Shown here: positions 36,173-46,039 of the stretch, piece by piece
How positions within the stretch are numbered: the stretch's first letter is position 1
Layout: each line of letters begins with the position of its first letter
Assembly (NCBI GenBank): GCA_964553795.1
Contig: CAZKMR010000005.1
Span: 42,690-106,689 of the forward strand
Direction: 5' to 3'
From: JADLHS01 sp964553795
GTDB taxonomy: Bacteria > Verrucomicrobiota > Verrucomicrobiia > Limisphaerales > JADLHS01
DNA: 64,000 nt
Made by a program: the position numbers and the translations under genes
The notes under the pieces: model-generated
Seen by the model: the letters and a program-made list of their open reading frames with translations, nothing else
Databases searched by the model: none
What the model was told of the DNA's origin: nothing

Positions 36173-36646
36173 TCATGATGTTTCCTTGTTTTTACGCTTC
36201 AGGCGGACTTCGATCAGGTGCACGGTGCGGAGCGTCACCAGCGCCAACGCCGTGGCGCCGACCGCGAGCCAGATTTCCCGAACCGCGACGCCAATCCCGA
36301 CGGCCGCGGTGAACAGCAACGTCGCCGCCGTGGTCAGACCGTGAATCAGGTTGCGATTGCCCTGCCGCAGAATGGTGCCTGCTCCGAGAAAGGCGACTCC
36401 GGCCACGATCGCTTCAATCACGCGAATCGGATCCGCTTGAATCACCCGGCTGCTGATGCTGGCTTCATAGCGTTCCACCAACAAATCCCCCAGCAACACC
36501 AACAAGGCCGCCGCGCCCGCGACCAGCATGTGCGTGCGCATTCCCGCCGGCTTGTCCGCCAACTCGCGCTCACAACCGATCACGGCTCCGAGCAACATCG
36601 CCACGGCGACATATCCCAAAACTTTCAGTTCCATGAACTGGTCCAT
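36173..36646 (-). CDS. MgtC/SapB family membrane protein
   Basis: A 157-residue membrane protein with MLLGAVIGCEREL.DKPAGMRTHMLV and VEAIVAGVAFLGAGTIL, both diagnostic of MgtC/SapB, and four to five TM helices. It lacks the C-terminal ACT-like domain of virulence MgtC. Family members affect Mg2+ limitation response and F-ATPase regulation. The start at 36646 is the likely one; nine codons upstream another start exists. Confidence 0.9.
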   Translation of the reverse strand: MDQFMELKVLGYVAVAMLLGAVIGCERELADKPAGMRTHMLVAGAAALLVLLGDLLVERYEASISSRVIQADPIRVIEAIVAGVAFLGAGTILRQGNRNLIHGLTTAATLLFTAAVGIGVAVREIWLAVGATALALVTLRTVHLIEVRLKRKNKETS

Positions 36647-37055
36647 AATGTTTTGCCTCCGCGCCCGCCGCATTCGCGCGCGCGGCGTTCAACTCGCCCC
36701 ACTGTCCGAGCGGAGGCCGAAATCAACAAGCCACAGAACGTTGAAATTCACCTCCGAATTCGGCGGAGCGTCATTGAGTAATTTTCTGAGCCAATCCCGA
36801 AGCCGTCGCATCAGCACGACACAACACATTGCTTCGCAACATTTTTCTTAACAGTTTCATCAACCCGCCAATCAATCACCGCAGCACACCGCAGCCCGAT
36901 TCGCGTCCGCCAAATCCGCCCGACGGCGCGGGTCGTTGCGCGATGCAATTCAGCGGCGAATAATCAGTTGCGCATCGCGCGTTCGTGAATGGGGCACTTC
37001 GCGACGATGCGCCGCCGCAAACCTGGAGTCTCAATGGAAAGGAAAGCGTGAGCCG
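36647..37055. other. Intergenic region ahead of the complex III operon
   Basis: About 400 bases between the divergent mgtC-like gene and actA. I see no gene. A promoter for the actABCDEF-cox operon should be here, but no clear boxes can be assigned. A small TTGC/GCAA hairpin followed by a T-rich run lies near 36829-36850. The actA frame extends upstream to 36936 but that part has no family similarity. Confidence 0.45.
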
Positions 37056-37712
37056 GTGGCGCAGATTTTTCATCGTACAGCCAACACCATCGCGCGGGCA
37101 GCCATCGCCAGTGCGATGCTTCTTGGCGCTGCGGGTGGTTGGACGTGGCACGCGGTCTATTGGTCGCCGTACACGACGCGCGTGGGCATTCCACGAGAAC
37201 AACCCGTTCCGTTCAGTCATAAGCATCACGTGGAGGGCTTGGGCATTGATTGCCGCTATTGTCACACCTCTGTCGAGACGTCCGCCATTGCCGGGCTGCC
37301 TCCCACGGAAACCTGCATGAGCTGTCATTCGCAACTCTGGACCGATGCGCCGTTGCTTGCGCCCGTGCGCGAAAGTTTCGCGCGACAGGAGCGCCTGCGC
37401 TGGAATCGGGTGCACGATCTCCCGGACTTCGCGTTCTTCAACCACAGCATTCACGTGAACAAAGGCATCGGGTGCGTCACCTGTCACGGGCCGGTGGATC
37501 AGATGCCGCTCGTGCGGCAGGAGCACACGCTGTTCATGAAGTGGTGTCTCGACTGTCATCGTGAACCAGAGAAGTTCATCCGCCCGCGGGAAGAAGTCTT
37601 TAACCTGAACTGGCAGCCGCCCACAAATCAGGTCGCATTGGGACGCGAACTGGTCGCGCGTTATGGGGTCAACACGACGCAACTCACCGATTGCAGCATG
37701 TGCCACCGATGA
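37056..37712 (+). CDS. actA: Alternative complex III pentaheme cytochrome c subunit ActA
   Basis: A 218-residue protein starting at GTG with AQIFHRTANTIARAAI, a match to ActA N-termini, followed by one TM segment that anchors it. Five CxxCH heme-binding motifs are present (CRYCH, CMSCH, CVTCH, CLDCH, CSMCH), the number expected for ActA. It passes electrons within the quinol:electron-acceptor oxidoreductase that replaces bc1. It overlaps actB by ATGA. Confidence 0.95.
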   Translation: MAQIFHRTANTIARAAIASAMLLGAAGGWTWHAVYWSPYTTRVGIPREQPVPFSHKHHVEGLGIDCRYCHTSVETSAIAGLPPTETCMSCHSQLWTDAPLLAPVRESFARQERLRWNRVHDLPDFAFFNHSIHVNKGIGCVTCHGPVDQMPLVRQEHTLFMKWCLDCHREPEKFIRPREEVFNLNWQPPTNQVALGRELVARYGVNTTQLTDCSMCHR

Positions 37713-40700
37713 AACCGTTCGCCTCGCAAACTCCAGCATTTGATTTCGCGACGATCCGCGAGCGGTTGCGATCAGCGCACGGGCCGACGTTTTGGCGCAG
37801 TCTCGATGAAGTGGCGTGCACCCGGGAGTTCACGGAGTTTCTGCATCGCGAGTTTCCTGAACGCGCCTCGGAATGGTTGGAGGGACTCAATCGCCGCCAT
37901 TTTCTGAAGCTGATGAGCGCGTCCCTCGCGCTGGCGGGACTCACGTCCTGCACGCGGCAACCGATCGAAAAGATCGTTCCCTACGTGAAGCAACCCGAGG
38001 AACTCGTTCCCGGCAAACCGCTGTTCTTCGCCACCGCGATGACGCTTGGGGGTTATGCCACCGGTCTGCTCGCGGAAAGTCACGAGGGGCATCCCACCAA
38101 GATCGAAGGCAACCCGGAGCATCCGATGAGTCTCGGCGCATCCAACGTGTTCCAACAAGCGTCGCTCCTTGACCTCTACGATCCCGATCGCTCCCAGGCC
38201 GTGTTAAACGGTGGTCAGATCAGCAGTTGGGAGGCGTTTCTCGCCACACTGCACGACGCGTTGCAACAGCAACGCAAACGCAACGGCGCAGGGCTGCGGA
38301 TACTCACGGAAACGGTCACTTCGCCGACGCTGCACGCACAAATCAGGGCGGTGCTCGAACAATTTCCCGAGGCGCGCTGGCATCAATATGAGCCGGTCAA
38401 TTGCAGCAACGTTCACGAAGGCGCGCGACTGGCGTTCGGAGAAATCGTTGCGCCGCAATACCGCTTCGACCGGGCGCGCGTGGTGCTGGCGTTGGATTCG
38501 GACTTCCTGTTCGCCCATCCGGCTGGACTGCGTTACACGCGCGATTTCATGAAACGACGCCGCGTGGCGACTCCCTCTCCTCCATCGGATGGAGGAGAGG
38601 GCCGGGGAGAGGAGGCGCGCTCCGAGGCGAACCGGCTCTACGTCGTGGAAACGACGCCCTCCGTCACCGGCTCGAATGCGGATNNNNNNNNNNNNNNNNN
38701 NNNNNNNNNNNNNNNNNNNNNNNNNNNNNNNNNNNNNNNNNNNNNNNNNNNNNNNNNNNNNNNNNNNNNNNNNNNNNNNNNNNGAACCGGCTCTACGTCG
38801 TGGAAACGACGCCCTCCGTCACCGGCTCGAATGCGGATCATCGGCTGGCGTTGAGTGCGGACGCAATCGTGAGCTTCACCCGGGCGGTGGCGCGACGCAT
38901 CGGCGCGGTTTCCGCCTCAGAAGAGGATCAGAGCCGACTCACGTCGGCTGCTACAACGAGATGGCTGTCCGCGCTGGTTCGTGACCTCCAACAGACTCGC
39001 AGTGCAAGCATCGTCATCGCCGGGGAGAATCAGCCACCCATCGTTCACGCGCTTGCTCATACGATGAACCAGTTCCTCGGCAATGTCGGTGAAACGGTTC
39101 ACTACACCGCCAGTGCCGAAGCGCAGCCAGCAAGTCACGTCCAGTCGTTGCGCACGCTGGTGGATGATCTCAGGAGCGGAACGGTTGAACTGCTCGTAAT
39201 GCTCGGCGGGAATCCCGTTTACAATGCGCCCGCCGATCTTGATTTCGCGGCGAACCTTGCGAGGGCCAGGTCGCGCGTTCATCTCAGCCCCGACGTCAAT
39301 GAAACTTCGGCGCTCTGCCAGTGGCACATTCCGCAGAGTCATTACCTCGAATCCTGGAGCGACGCGCGGGCGTATGACGGCACGACTTCAATCATTCAGC
39401 CGCTTATTCTTCCGCTCTACGCCGGAAAGTCAGCCCACGAGGTGCTTGATGCATTTTTGCGACAACCGGTGCGCAGCGATTACGACATCGTTCGCGATTA
39501 CTGGCGCGCACAGAACATCTGGTCCGATTTTGAGAAAGTTTGGCGACGCGCACTGCACGACGGGTTGATCACGGATAGCGCGCTGCCAGAACGGAACGTT
39601 TCGTTGCGCGCCTTCGCCCTCACCCCGGCGCTCTCCACCGGGGAGAGAGAGAATCGTTCGTCGTCTCTCGAAAGCTCGGACGACGGAATTCGCGGGGGTG
39701 TGGTGGACAAAGTGCAGAACGCACAATCGCTTTCCCCTCTCCCACTCGAAATCACCTTCCGCCCCGATCCGACCATCTGGGACGGCCGCTTCGGCAACAA
39801 CGGCTGGTTGCAGGAACTGCCCAAACCCGTGACCAAACTCGTGTGGGACAATGCCGCGCTGATCAGCCCGGCGCTCGCAGAGGAGCAATCGCTCTCGAAC
39901 AGCGACATGGTGGAATTGGAATCCGCCGGTCGCAAACTGAGGCTGCCCGTTTGGATCACTCCGGGACAGGCGCGAGATTCAATTACCATTCATCTCGGTT
40001 ACGGCCGGACTCGTGTTGGCCGCGTCGGTGAAAAAGCGGGATTCAACGCCTATGCTTTGCGCACTTCCGACAATCCATGGAGCATCAACAATGTCACCCT
40101 GCAAAAAGCCAGTGCGCGTTATCAGTTGGTAACAACCCAAACGCACCGGGTCATTGATTCCGAGGCGCGACAGATTTATCGCGAAGGCACGTTGAGCGAG
40201 TTTCTCGCCAACCCCGAGTTCGTGCAGCGTAGCGTCGAAGCGCCGCACGAGCACGAGACGCTGTTTAATCCCGCGGAACATCACTACGACGGCCATCGCT
40301 GGGGCATGGCCATTGATTTGACCGCGTGCATCGGTTGCAACGCCTGCGTGCTCGCGTGCCAGTCCGAAAACAACATTCCCGTTGTCGGCAAAGCGCAGGT
40401 CGCGATGGGACGCGAGATGCATTGGATTCGCGTGGACAGCTACTTTTCCGGCGCACTCGACGCACCGCGCCTCCGGCATCAACCCGTGCCGTGCATGCAT
40501 TGCGAGAACGCGCCGTGCGAACTGGTGTGCCCCGTGGCGGCGACGTTGCACGACAAGGAAGGGCTGAACCTCCAGGTTTACAACCGTTGCATCGGCACGC
40601 GTTATTGCTCGAACAACTGTCCCTACAAAGTGCGCCGGTTCAATTTCCTGCAATACGCCGACGAGCACACGCCAAGTCTCAAGCCAATGCGCAATCCGAA

Positions 40701-40895
40701 TGTGACGGTGCGTTCGCGCGGCGTGATGGAGAAATGCACCTATTGCATCCAACGCATCAGCGCCGCGCGGATTCAGGCCAAGCTGGAAGACCGTCCGATT
40801 CGCGACGGCGAAATCCGCACCGCCTGCCAGCAGGCGTGTCCGGCGGAGGCCATTGTGTTCGGCGACATCAGTGATCCCAACAGCCGCGTCTCTCG
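37709..40895 (+). CDS. actB: Alternative complex III Fe-S subunit ActB (interrupted by assembly gaps)
   Basis: ActB is a molybdopterin-enzyme-like protein fused to a ferredoxin-like domain. LNRRHFLKLMSASLALAGLTSC is a Tat-type signal with a lipobox-like Cys. The N-terminal domain runs to the N gap at 38684-38783; the same 55 bases flank that gap, and joining them restores one frame. The C-terminal domain has four Cys groups (CIGCNACVLAC, CMHCENAPCELVC, CIGTRYCSNNC, CTYC with ACQQACP). The end is lost in the second gap after SDPNSRVS. Two or three short palindromic repeats are translated in frame near 38573-38601, 38932-38949 and 39620-39650. Confidence 0.92.
38573..38601. repeat. Palindromic repeat inside actB
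   Basis: CCCTCTCCTCCATC and GATGGAGGAGAGGG are perfect 14-base arms around a single G. The sequence is translated in frame as a Ser/Pro/Gly/Glu-rich peptide. It resembles the widespread CCCTCTCC...GGAGAGGG intergenic palindromes of GC-rich bacteria. Confidence 0.8.
38684..38783. other. Assembly gap (100 N) in actB with duplicated 55-base flanks
   Basis: Bases 38629-38683 and 38784-38838 are identical over 55 bases. The gap is most simply two contigs that overlap by 55 bases and were joined with a 100-N spacer; removing 155 bases gives an uninterrupted actB frame. Confidence 0.9.
38932..38949. repeat. Small palindrome inside actB
   Basis: AGCCGAC and GTCGGCT arms with a TCAC loop; the following GCTACAACGAG completes a unit like those often seen between genes in these genomes. 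It is translated in frame. Confidence 0.6.
39620..39650. repeat. REP-like repeat inside actB, translated as LTPALSTGERE
   Basis: CTCACCCCGGCGCTCTCC followed by ACCGGGGAGAGAG can pair as CTCTCC/GGAGAG. Its translation, ALTPALSTGERE, is the well-known peptide of this repeat type when it lies within genes. Confidence 0.75.
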
Positions 40896-40995
40896 NNNNN
40901 NNNNNNNNNNNNNNNNNNNNNNNNNNNNNNNNNNNNNNNNNNNNNNNNNNNNNNNNNNNNNNNNNNNNNNNNNNNNNNNNNNNNNNNNNNNNNNN
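40896..40995. other. Assembly gap (100 N) between actB and actC
   Basis: The flanks differ, so real sequence is missing: the end of actB and possibly the first codons of actC. The fixed 100-base size is a placeholder, not a measured distance. Confidence 0.9.
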
Positions 40996-40998
40996 CCG

Positions 40999-42350
40999 AT
41001 GGACTCGAACACAAAAGATTATCCGAAGTCTCCGCTCGGCTACCCGGCGGAGTTGATTCGGCCGGGTGAAACCTGCGAATCGGTCACGGAAACCATCGGT
41101 TCAATTGTGCTGACGCGGAAACATCCGCGCAGTTGGTTGGTGGGGTTTGCCATCGCGTTTGCGTTGCTGATGTTGTTCTTCGCCGCCATCGCCTGGTTGT
41201 TCTACAAGGGCGTCGGCATCTGGGGCATCAACGTTCCGGTCGCCTGGGGATTCGCCATCGTCAACTTCGTGTGGTGGATCGGCATCGGCCACGCCGGCAC
41301 GTTCATCTCCGCCATTTTGCTGTTGCTGCATCAAAAATGGCGCACGTCCATCAACCGCTTCACCGAAGCCATGACGCTGTTCGCGGTCGCGTGCGCGGGA
41401 ATGTTTCCGCTGTTGCATCTGGGCCGACCGGAAGTGTTCTTCTGGATTCTGCCTTATCCGGACACGATGGGTTTGTGGCCGCAATTCCGCAGTCCGCTGG
41501 TGTGGGATGTGTTCGCTGTCAGCACCTATTTCACGGTGTCGCTCATCTTCTGGTACGCCGGCTTGATCCCCGATGTCGCCACGTTGCGCGACCGGGCCAA
41601 AACTCGCGCGAAGCAAATCATCTACGGCATGATGGCGCTCGGCTGGCGCGGTTCGGCACGCCATTGGCAGCATCATCAAATGGCTTACCTGCTGCTCGCC
41701 GGCTTGGCCACGCCGCTCGTACTTTCGGTTCACAGCGTCGTGAGTTTTGATTTCGCGGTATCCGTGCTGCCCGGCTGGCATTCGACCATCTTCCCGCCTT
41801 ACTTCGTCGCGGGCGCAATCTTCTCCGGCTTCGCGATGGTCCTGAACATCGTCATTCCCGTTCGCAAACTCTATCATCTCGAAAGCGTCATCACGATGCG
41901 CCACCTGAACAATGCCGCGAACGTGATGCTCGCGACCGGCATGATGGTGAGCTACGGCTATCTGATGGAGGCATTCATGGCGTGGTACAGCGACGACATC
42001 TTCGAGCAATACATGATGGCCAACCGCGCCTTCGGCCCGTACGGCTGGGTGTTTTGGGGATTGATGCTGTTCAACGTGATCGTGCCGCAGGCGCTCTGGT
42101 CGCGACGCGTGCGCACCAACCTCGTCGCGCTGTTTCTCGTCGCGCTCGCCGTGAATGTCGGCATGTGGCTCGAACGCTTCGTCATCGTCATCACCAGTCT
42201 GCATCGCGACTTCGTGCCGTCGTCATGGAGCATGTTCACTCCCACTTTCTGGGATTGGGCCACGTTCTTCGGCAGCATCGGACTGTTCCTCACGCTGCTG
42301 TTCCTGTTCATCCGTTTCCTGCCGATGATTTCCATCTCGGAAGTGCGTGA
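40999..42350 (+). CDS. actC: Alternative complex III quinol-binding membrane subunit ActC (NrfD-like; ends in gap)
   Basis: A polytopic NrfD-family protein with about ten TM helices; 450 residues are visible from ATG 40999 to the next gap. WWIGIGHAGTFISAILLLLHQKWR, MFPLLHLGRPEVFFWILPYP and LVLSVHSVVSFDFA are typical of ActC, which together with ActB forms the quinol-oxidation site. The true start may be a little upstream inside the gap, and the last few residues after SISEVR are lost in the third gap. Confidence 0.92.
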
Positions 42351-42450
42351 NNNNNNNNNNNNNNNNNNNNNNNNNNNNNNNNNNNNNNNNNNNNNNNNNN
42401 NNNNNNNNNNNNNNNNNNNNNNNNNNNNNNNNNNNNNNNNNNNNNNNNNN
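42351..42450. other. Assembly gap (100 N) between actC and actD
   Basis: Flanks are unrelated, so sequence is missing: the final residues of ActC and about 35 residues of the ActD N-terminus, judged from the usual size of ActD. Confidence 0.9.
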
Positions 42451-42912
42451 GCTCATGAGCACGGCTATCGCTGCATGGACGCGTACACGCCGTTTCCGGT
42501 CGCGGACCTGCCCGCCGCACTCGGTCACAAACAAACGCCGATGCCGCTCATCGTTCTGATCGGAGGCATCATCGGAGCATCCGGCGGTTACTTCCTGCAA
42601 TGGTATGCGACCGTCGTGGACTATCCACTGAACATCGGCGGGCGGCCGTTCCACAGTTGGCCGGCGTTCGTTCCCATCACGTTTGAATTCACGGTTCTGT
42701 GCGCTGCCCTGTTCGCCATCATCGGCATGCTGGCGCTGAATCGCCTGCCGCAACCGCATCATCCAGTGTTCAACGTGCCTGAGTTTGAGCGCGCTTCCAC
42801 GGACAGGTTCTTTCTGTGCATCGAGGCGCGCGATCCGAAGTTTGATCTGGCGGCGACGCGGGGATTCCTGAAGAGCTTCAAGCCGGAATCGGTGAAGGAG
42901 GTGGCGGTGTGA
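42451..42912 (+). CDS. actD: Alternative complex III subunit ActD (DUF3341; N-terminus in gap)
   Basis: The visible 153 residues hold the family core: GYRCMDAYTPFPVADLPAAL, then two TM helices (IGGIIGASGGYFLQWY and a later one), with GRPFHSWPAFVPITFEFTVL between, and a C-terminal FFLCIEARDPKFD. ActD is a small membrane subunit of complex III. The stop overlaps the actE GTG start (GTGA). Confidence 0.92.
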   Translation, partial: AHEHGYRCMDAYTPFPVADLPAALGHKQTPMPLIVLIGGIIGASGGYFLQWYATVVDYPLNIGGRPFHSWPAFVPITFEFTVLCAALFAIIGMLALNRLPQPHHPVFNVPEFERASTDRFFLCIEARDPKFDLAATRGFLKSFKPESVKEVAV

Positions 42913-43547
42913 GAACATACGAGGATAGAGAATGGAAGATGGAAGATGGAAGCGGGCCGCGCGTCCGAACGCGATTTCCATCCTCCATCCTCTATCTTCT
43001 ATTCTCGTTCCTTTTGATCACCGGCTGCCGTCGCGACATGTTCGATCAACCGCGGTCAAAGCCGCTTGGGGCAAGCGGCTTCTTCTCCGACGGCGCGGCT
43101 TCGCAGCCGCTGCCGCCGAACACAGTGGCCCGCGGCTATCTGCGCGATGACGAAGCATTCTACCGCGGTGCGATCGGGACAAACCTCATCATCGAGTTTC
43201 CATTTTCGATCACGCGCGAAATCCTCCGACGCGGCCAGGAACGTTTCGAGATTTACTGCGCGGCCTGTCACGGAAGGACGGGCGATGGCAACGGAGTGAT
43301 TGTTCAACGCGGTTTTCCCGCGCCGCCGTCGTATCACACGGAACGTCTCCGCGCCGCGCCGGTCGGCCATTTCTACGATGTGATGACGCGCGGCTTTGGC
43401 GTGATGTATTCGCAAGCCTCGCGCGTTCCGCCGAATGATCGCTGGGCCATTGCGGCGTACATCCGCGCCCTGCAACTCAGTCAACACGCGCAACCCACGG
43501 ACATTCCGGCAGACCAACGCGCCAAACTGGAGGGCCGACAACCATGA
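42909..43547 (+). CDS. actE: Alternative complex III monoheme cytochrome c subunit ActE
   Basis: A 212-residue lipoprotein cytochrome. SILYLLFSFLLITGC is a lipoprotein signal; CAACH is the single heme site, with MY..A..V and a late Met as possible axial ligand. GTG 42909 overlaps actD; ATG 42939 is an equally good start that gives a shorter n-region. The first 33 codons lie in an imperfect inverted repeat, so the natural start may have been altered by that insertion. It would carry electrons to the cytochrome domain of the caa3 oxidase. Confidence 0.9.
   Translation: MRTYEDREWKMEDGSGPRVRTRFPSSILYLLFSFLLITGCRRDMFDQPRSKPLGASGFFSDGAASQPLPPNTVARGYLRDDEAFYRGAIGTNLIIEFPFSITREILRRGQERFEIYCAACHGRTGDGNGVIVQRGFPAPPSYHTERLRAAPVGHFYDVMTRGFGVMYSQASRVPPNDRWAIAAYIRALQLSQHAQPTDIPADQRAKLEGRQP
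42921..43007. repeat. Imperfect inverted repeat at the start of actE
   Basis: A GGAAGATGGAAGATGGAA arm (42934-42951) and its near-complement TTCCATCCTCCATCCTC (from 42975) face each other across about 23 bases, with further purine/pyrimidine asymmetry outward to GAGGATAGAG and CTATCTTCTATTCTC. It is translated as part of the ActE signal region. Confidence 0.6.
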
Positions 43548-44722
43548 ACGAAGTCGTTCGCGCCAAACTGAGTCGCCTGCAACGCATCGGGCTGTTTGTT
43601 GGCGCAATCGGGCTTGTCGCATGCGGACTCGGGCTGGCGTTGCAGCCGCGGCAGTTCTTCAGTTCGTATCTCATCGGGTATGCGTTCTGGCTGGGTCTGT
43701 CATTGGGCTGCTTCGGCGTGACCATGATTCATCATCTGACTGGCGGACGCTGGGGCTTTGTGACGCGCCGGTTTCTGGAAGCGGGCTTCATGACGCTGCC
43801 GTTGATGGCCGCGTTGTTCATCCCACTGCTCTTCGGATTGCGCGAACTCTATCCGTGGACCAACTCCGAGATTGTGGCCGCAAGCGAAGTTCTCCAGCGC
43901 AAAGCGATTTACTTGAACGCGCCGTGGTTTTACGCGCGGACTGCAATCTTCTTTGCGCTCTGGCTGGGGATGGCGTTCCTCCTGCGCAAATGGTCGCTGC
44001 AACAAGATGCCACACCTGATCCTGCGCCGACCATCCGGCTGCGCACGTTGAGCGGTCCGGGCATCGTCATCTATGCGCTGACCGCGACGTTTGCGTTTGT
44101 GGACTGGGTGATGTCCATCGAGCCGAAATGGTTCTCCACCATCTTTCCGGTCATCATCGTGATTGGCCAGATTCTGACGGCGTTCGCCTTTGTCACCCTG
44201 TTGCTCGCCTGGTTTCGCAACGAACCACCATTCCGTGACGTGGTGGTGACCAAGCATTTTCACGATCTTGGCAATCTGTTGCTGGCGTTCGTGGTGTTTT
44301 GGACCTACGTGAGTTTTTCCCAGTTCCTCATCATCTACTCGGGCAATCTGCCGCGCGAGATTGACTGGTATCTGCACCGCATCGCCGGTGATTGGAAGTG
44401 GGTCGTCGGGCTGCTGGCATTGTTCCATTTCTTTGTCCCGTTCTTCCTGTTGCTGTTCCGCCTGATGAAGCAAAGCGTCGCGCGGCTGGCGACGATTGCG
44501 GCGCTCATTTTCGGTGTACACATCGTCGAAGTGTTCTGGGTGATCAAACCCAGCTTCTTCCCGGACGGCGTGACGATTCATTGGCTGGATTTCGCGGCCG
44601 TATTGGGTTTGGGCGGCGTCTGGTTGGCGCTGTTCGCCAGGAATCTGAACCGTCACGCGCTGCTGCCGCAGAACGATCCTCGCACCGAATATGCAACCAC
44701 CCAACTCGCTCATGCAAAGTAA
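43544..44722 (+). CDS. actF: Alternative complex III membrane subunit ActF
   Basis: A 392-residue polytopic protein, about ten TM helices, related to ActC. MIHHLTGGRWGFVTRRFLEAG, SIEPKWFSTIFPVI, FHDLGNLLLAFVVFWTYVSF and DWKWVVGLLALFHFFVPFFL are characteristic. It completes the proton-translocating membrane part of complex III. ATGA overlap with actE. Confidence 0.94.
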   Translation: MNEVVRAKLSRLQRIGLFVGAIGLVACGLGLALQPRQFFSSYLIGYAFWLGLSLGCFGVTMIHHLTGGRWGFVTRRFLEAGFMTLPLMAALFIPLLFGLRELYPWTNSEIVAASEVLQRKAIYLNAPWFYARTAIFFALWLGMAFLLRKWSLQQDATPDPAPTIRLRTLSGPGIVIYALTATFAFVDWVMSIEPKWFSTIFPVIIVIGQILTAFAFVTLLLAWFRNEPPFRDVVVTKHFHDLGNLLLAFVVFWTYVSFSQFLIIYSGNLPREIDWYLHRIAGDWKWVVGLLALFHFFVPFFLLLFRLMKQSVARLATIAALIFGVHIVEVFWVIKPSFFPDGVTIHWLDFAAVLGLGGVWLALFARNLNRHALLPQNDPRTEYATTQLAHAK

Positions 44723-45194
44723 CGCGCCAAGGGAATCCGTCTCCGCCGAAGCGCTGCGCCGCAAACACGAAAGCGCGAATCCGGCGGTGCGATGGATTGC
44801 GTTCGCCGCAGGGCTGGTGGTGTTCATGATGGTGGGAAGCCTCGTGACCATCTGGTTCGCGATGGGCAGCTTGTCGAAATCGCGTCCGCTCGACCCGACC
44901 GCTGCCGCGCGCGGTATTCTCACCACGACCAACCAGGAAGTGTTGCAGCGATTTCCCGGACCGAATTTGCAGACCGATCCGCGCGAGGATTTGCTCGCGT
45001 TGCGTGCGCGGGAGCAGGCGCAACTGACCACCTACGGCTGGGCGGATCGAACCAATGGCATCGTCCGCATTCCCATCGAACGGACGATGGAGTTGATTCT
45101 CGAACGCGGCTTGCCAACGCGCGCCAGCAACGCGCCGGCCCGCGCCGGGAAATCGAGTTTGGAATTGATTCAAGAGAAAGCGCTGGAGCGATGA
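44712..45194 (+). CDS. Single-TM protein of complex III/oxidase operon
   Basis: A 160-residue protein (167 if ATG 44691 is used) with one TM helix (about 28-50) and a periplasmic C-terminal part. LQTDPREDLLALRAREQAQL and YGWADRTNGIVRIPIERTME are conserved-looking features I recall from cytochrome oxidase operons of Verrucomicrobiota and Acidobacteriota. It has no heme or copper motif. It overlaps actF by 11 bases and the SCO gene by ATGA. Possibly an assembly factor; function unknown. Confidence 0.75.
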   Translation: MQSNAPRESVSAEALRRKHESANPAVRWIAFAAGLVVFMMVGSLVTIWFAMGSLSKSRPLDPTAAARGILTTTNQEVLQRFPGPNLQTDPREDLLALRAREQAQLTTYGWADRTNGIVRIPIERTMELILERGLPTRASNAPARAGKSSLELIQEKALER

Positions 45195-46039
45195 GATATT
45201 CAATCGAGAGGACAGGTTCATGTTGCATATGCAACATGATGGTGGCCGCCGTGTTTTTGGCGCAAATCGCCCTCGTGGCCGCCCCTGCCAATTCGTTGTC
45301 CGACGAGCAACTGCTTCAGATCAAATTCGATCAAAAACTCAACCACCAGGTTTCCCTCGACCTGTCGTTTCGAGATGAGAACGGGCGCAGCGTCCAACTC
45401 GCTGACTATTTCGGGCGCAAGCCGGTGATTCTGATTCTCGGCTACTACGGTTGTCCGATGCTTTGCACGCTCGTGCTCAATGGCGCGGTGGAAGGCTTGC
45501 AGGACTTGAAAGCTGATGTCGGCAATGAGTTCGAGATCATCAATATCAGCATTGATCCGGCGGAGACAACGGACCTCGCCAACGCGAAGAAGCGGACTTA
45601 TCTCAAGCGGTATGGGCGGACGCACGCCGCGGATGGCTGGCATTTCCTGACGGGCGACGAGGCAGCCATCAAGCAGCTCGCGGATGAAGTGGGTTTTCGC
45701 TACGCGTACGACGCGAGCATCAAGGAATATGCGCATCCGAGCGGTCTGATCATTCTGACCCCCGAGGGAAAGGTGTCGCGCTACTTGTTCGGCGTGAACT
45801 ATCCGGCGAAGGAGTTGAACGCGGCCCTGCAGGAAGCCGACGCGCGCAAGATTGGTTCACCAATCCAACAACTCATTCTGCTGTGCTTTCACTACAGCCC
45901 GCTCACCGGCAAGTACGGCAATCTCATCATGGCCGCGGTGCGCGCGAGCGGAGCAATCACGCTGGTCGCCTTGGGCGCAACCGTGTTCGTGCTGGCGCGC
46001 CGTCGCCGCAATCAATCCGCGCGGGAGGGTTCGCGATGA
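45191..46039 (+). CDS. SCO1/SenC-type copper chaperone for cytochrome oxidase
   Basis: A 282-residue exported thioredoxin-fold protein. An N-terminal hydrophobic segment (MMVAAVFLAQIALVAA) is the signal, YYGCPMLCTLVL carries the CxxxC copper ligands, and EYAHPSGL the His ligand. A C-terminal TM helix (ITLVALGATVFVLA) anchors it. It should load CuA of subunit II, whose gene follows with ATGA overlap. Confidence 0.9.
   Translation: MRYSIERTGSCCICNMMVAAVFLAQIALVAAPANSLSDEQLLQIKFDQKLNHQVSLDLSFRDENGRSVQLADYFGRKPVILILGYYGCPMLCTLVLNGAVEGLQDLKADVGNEFEIINISIDPAETTDLANAKKRTYLKRYGRTHAADGWHFLTGDEAAIKQLADEVGFRYAYDASIKEYAHPSGLIILTPEGKVSRYLFGVNYPAKELNAALQEADARKIGSPIQQLILLCFHYSPLTGKYGNLIMAAVRASGAITLVALGATVFVLARRRRNQSAREGSR

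Noticed and set aside
38401..42912. A single very long open frame through the actB-actC-actD region
   Set aside because: It is open only because N is read as any amino acid across three gaps; the content is the end of ActB, all of ActC and most of ActD, three separate proteins.
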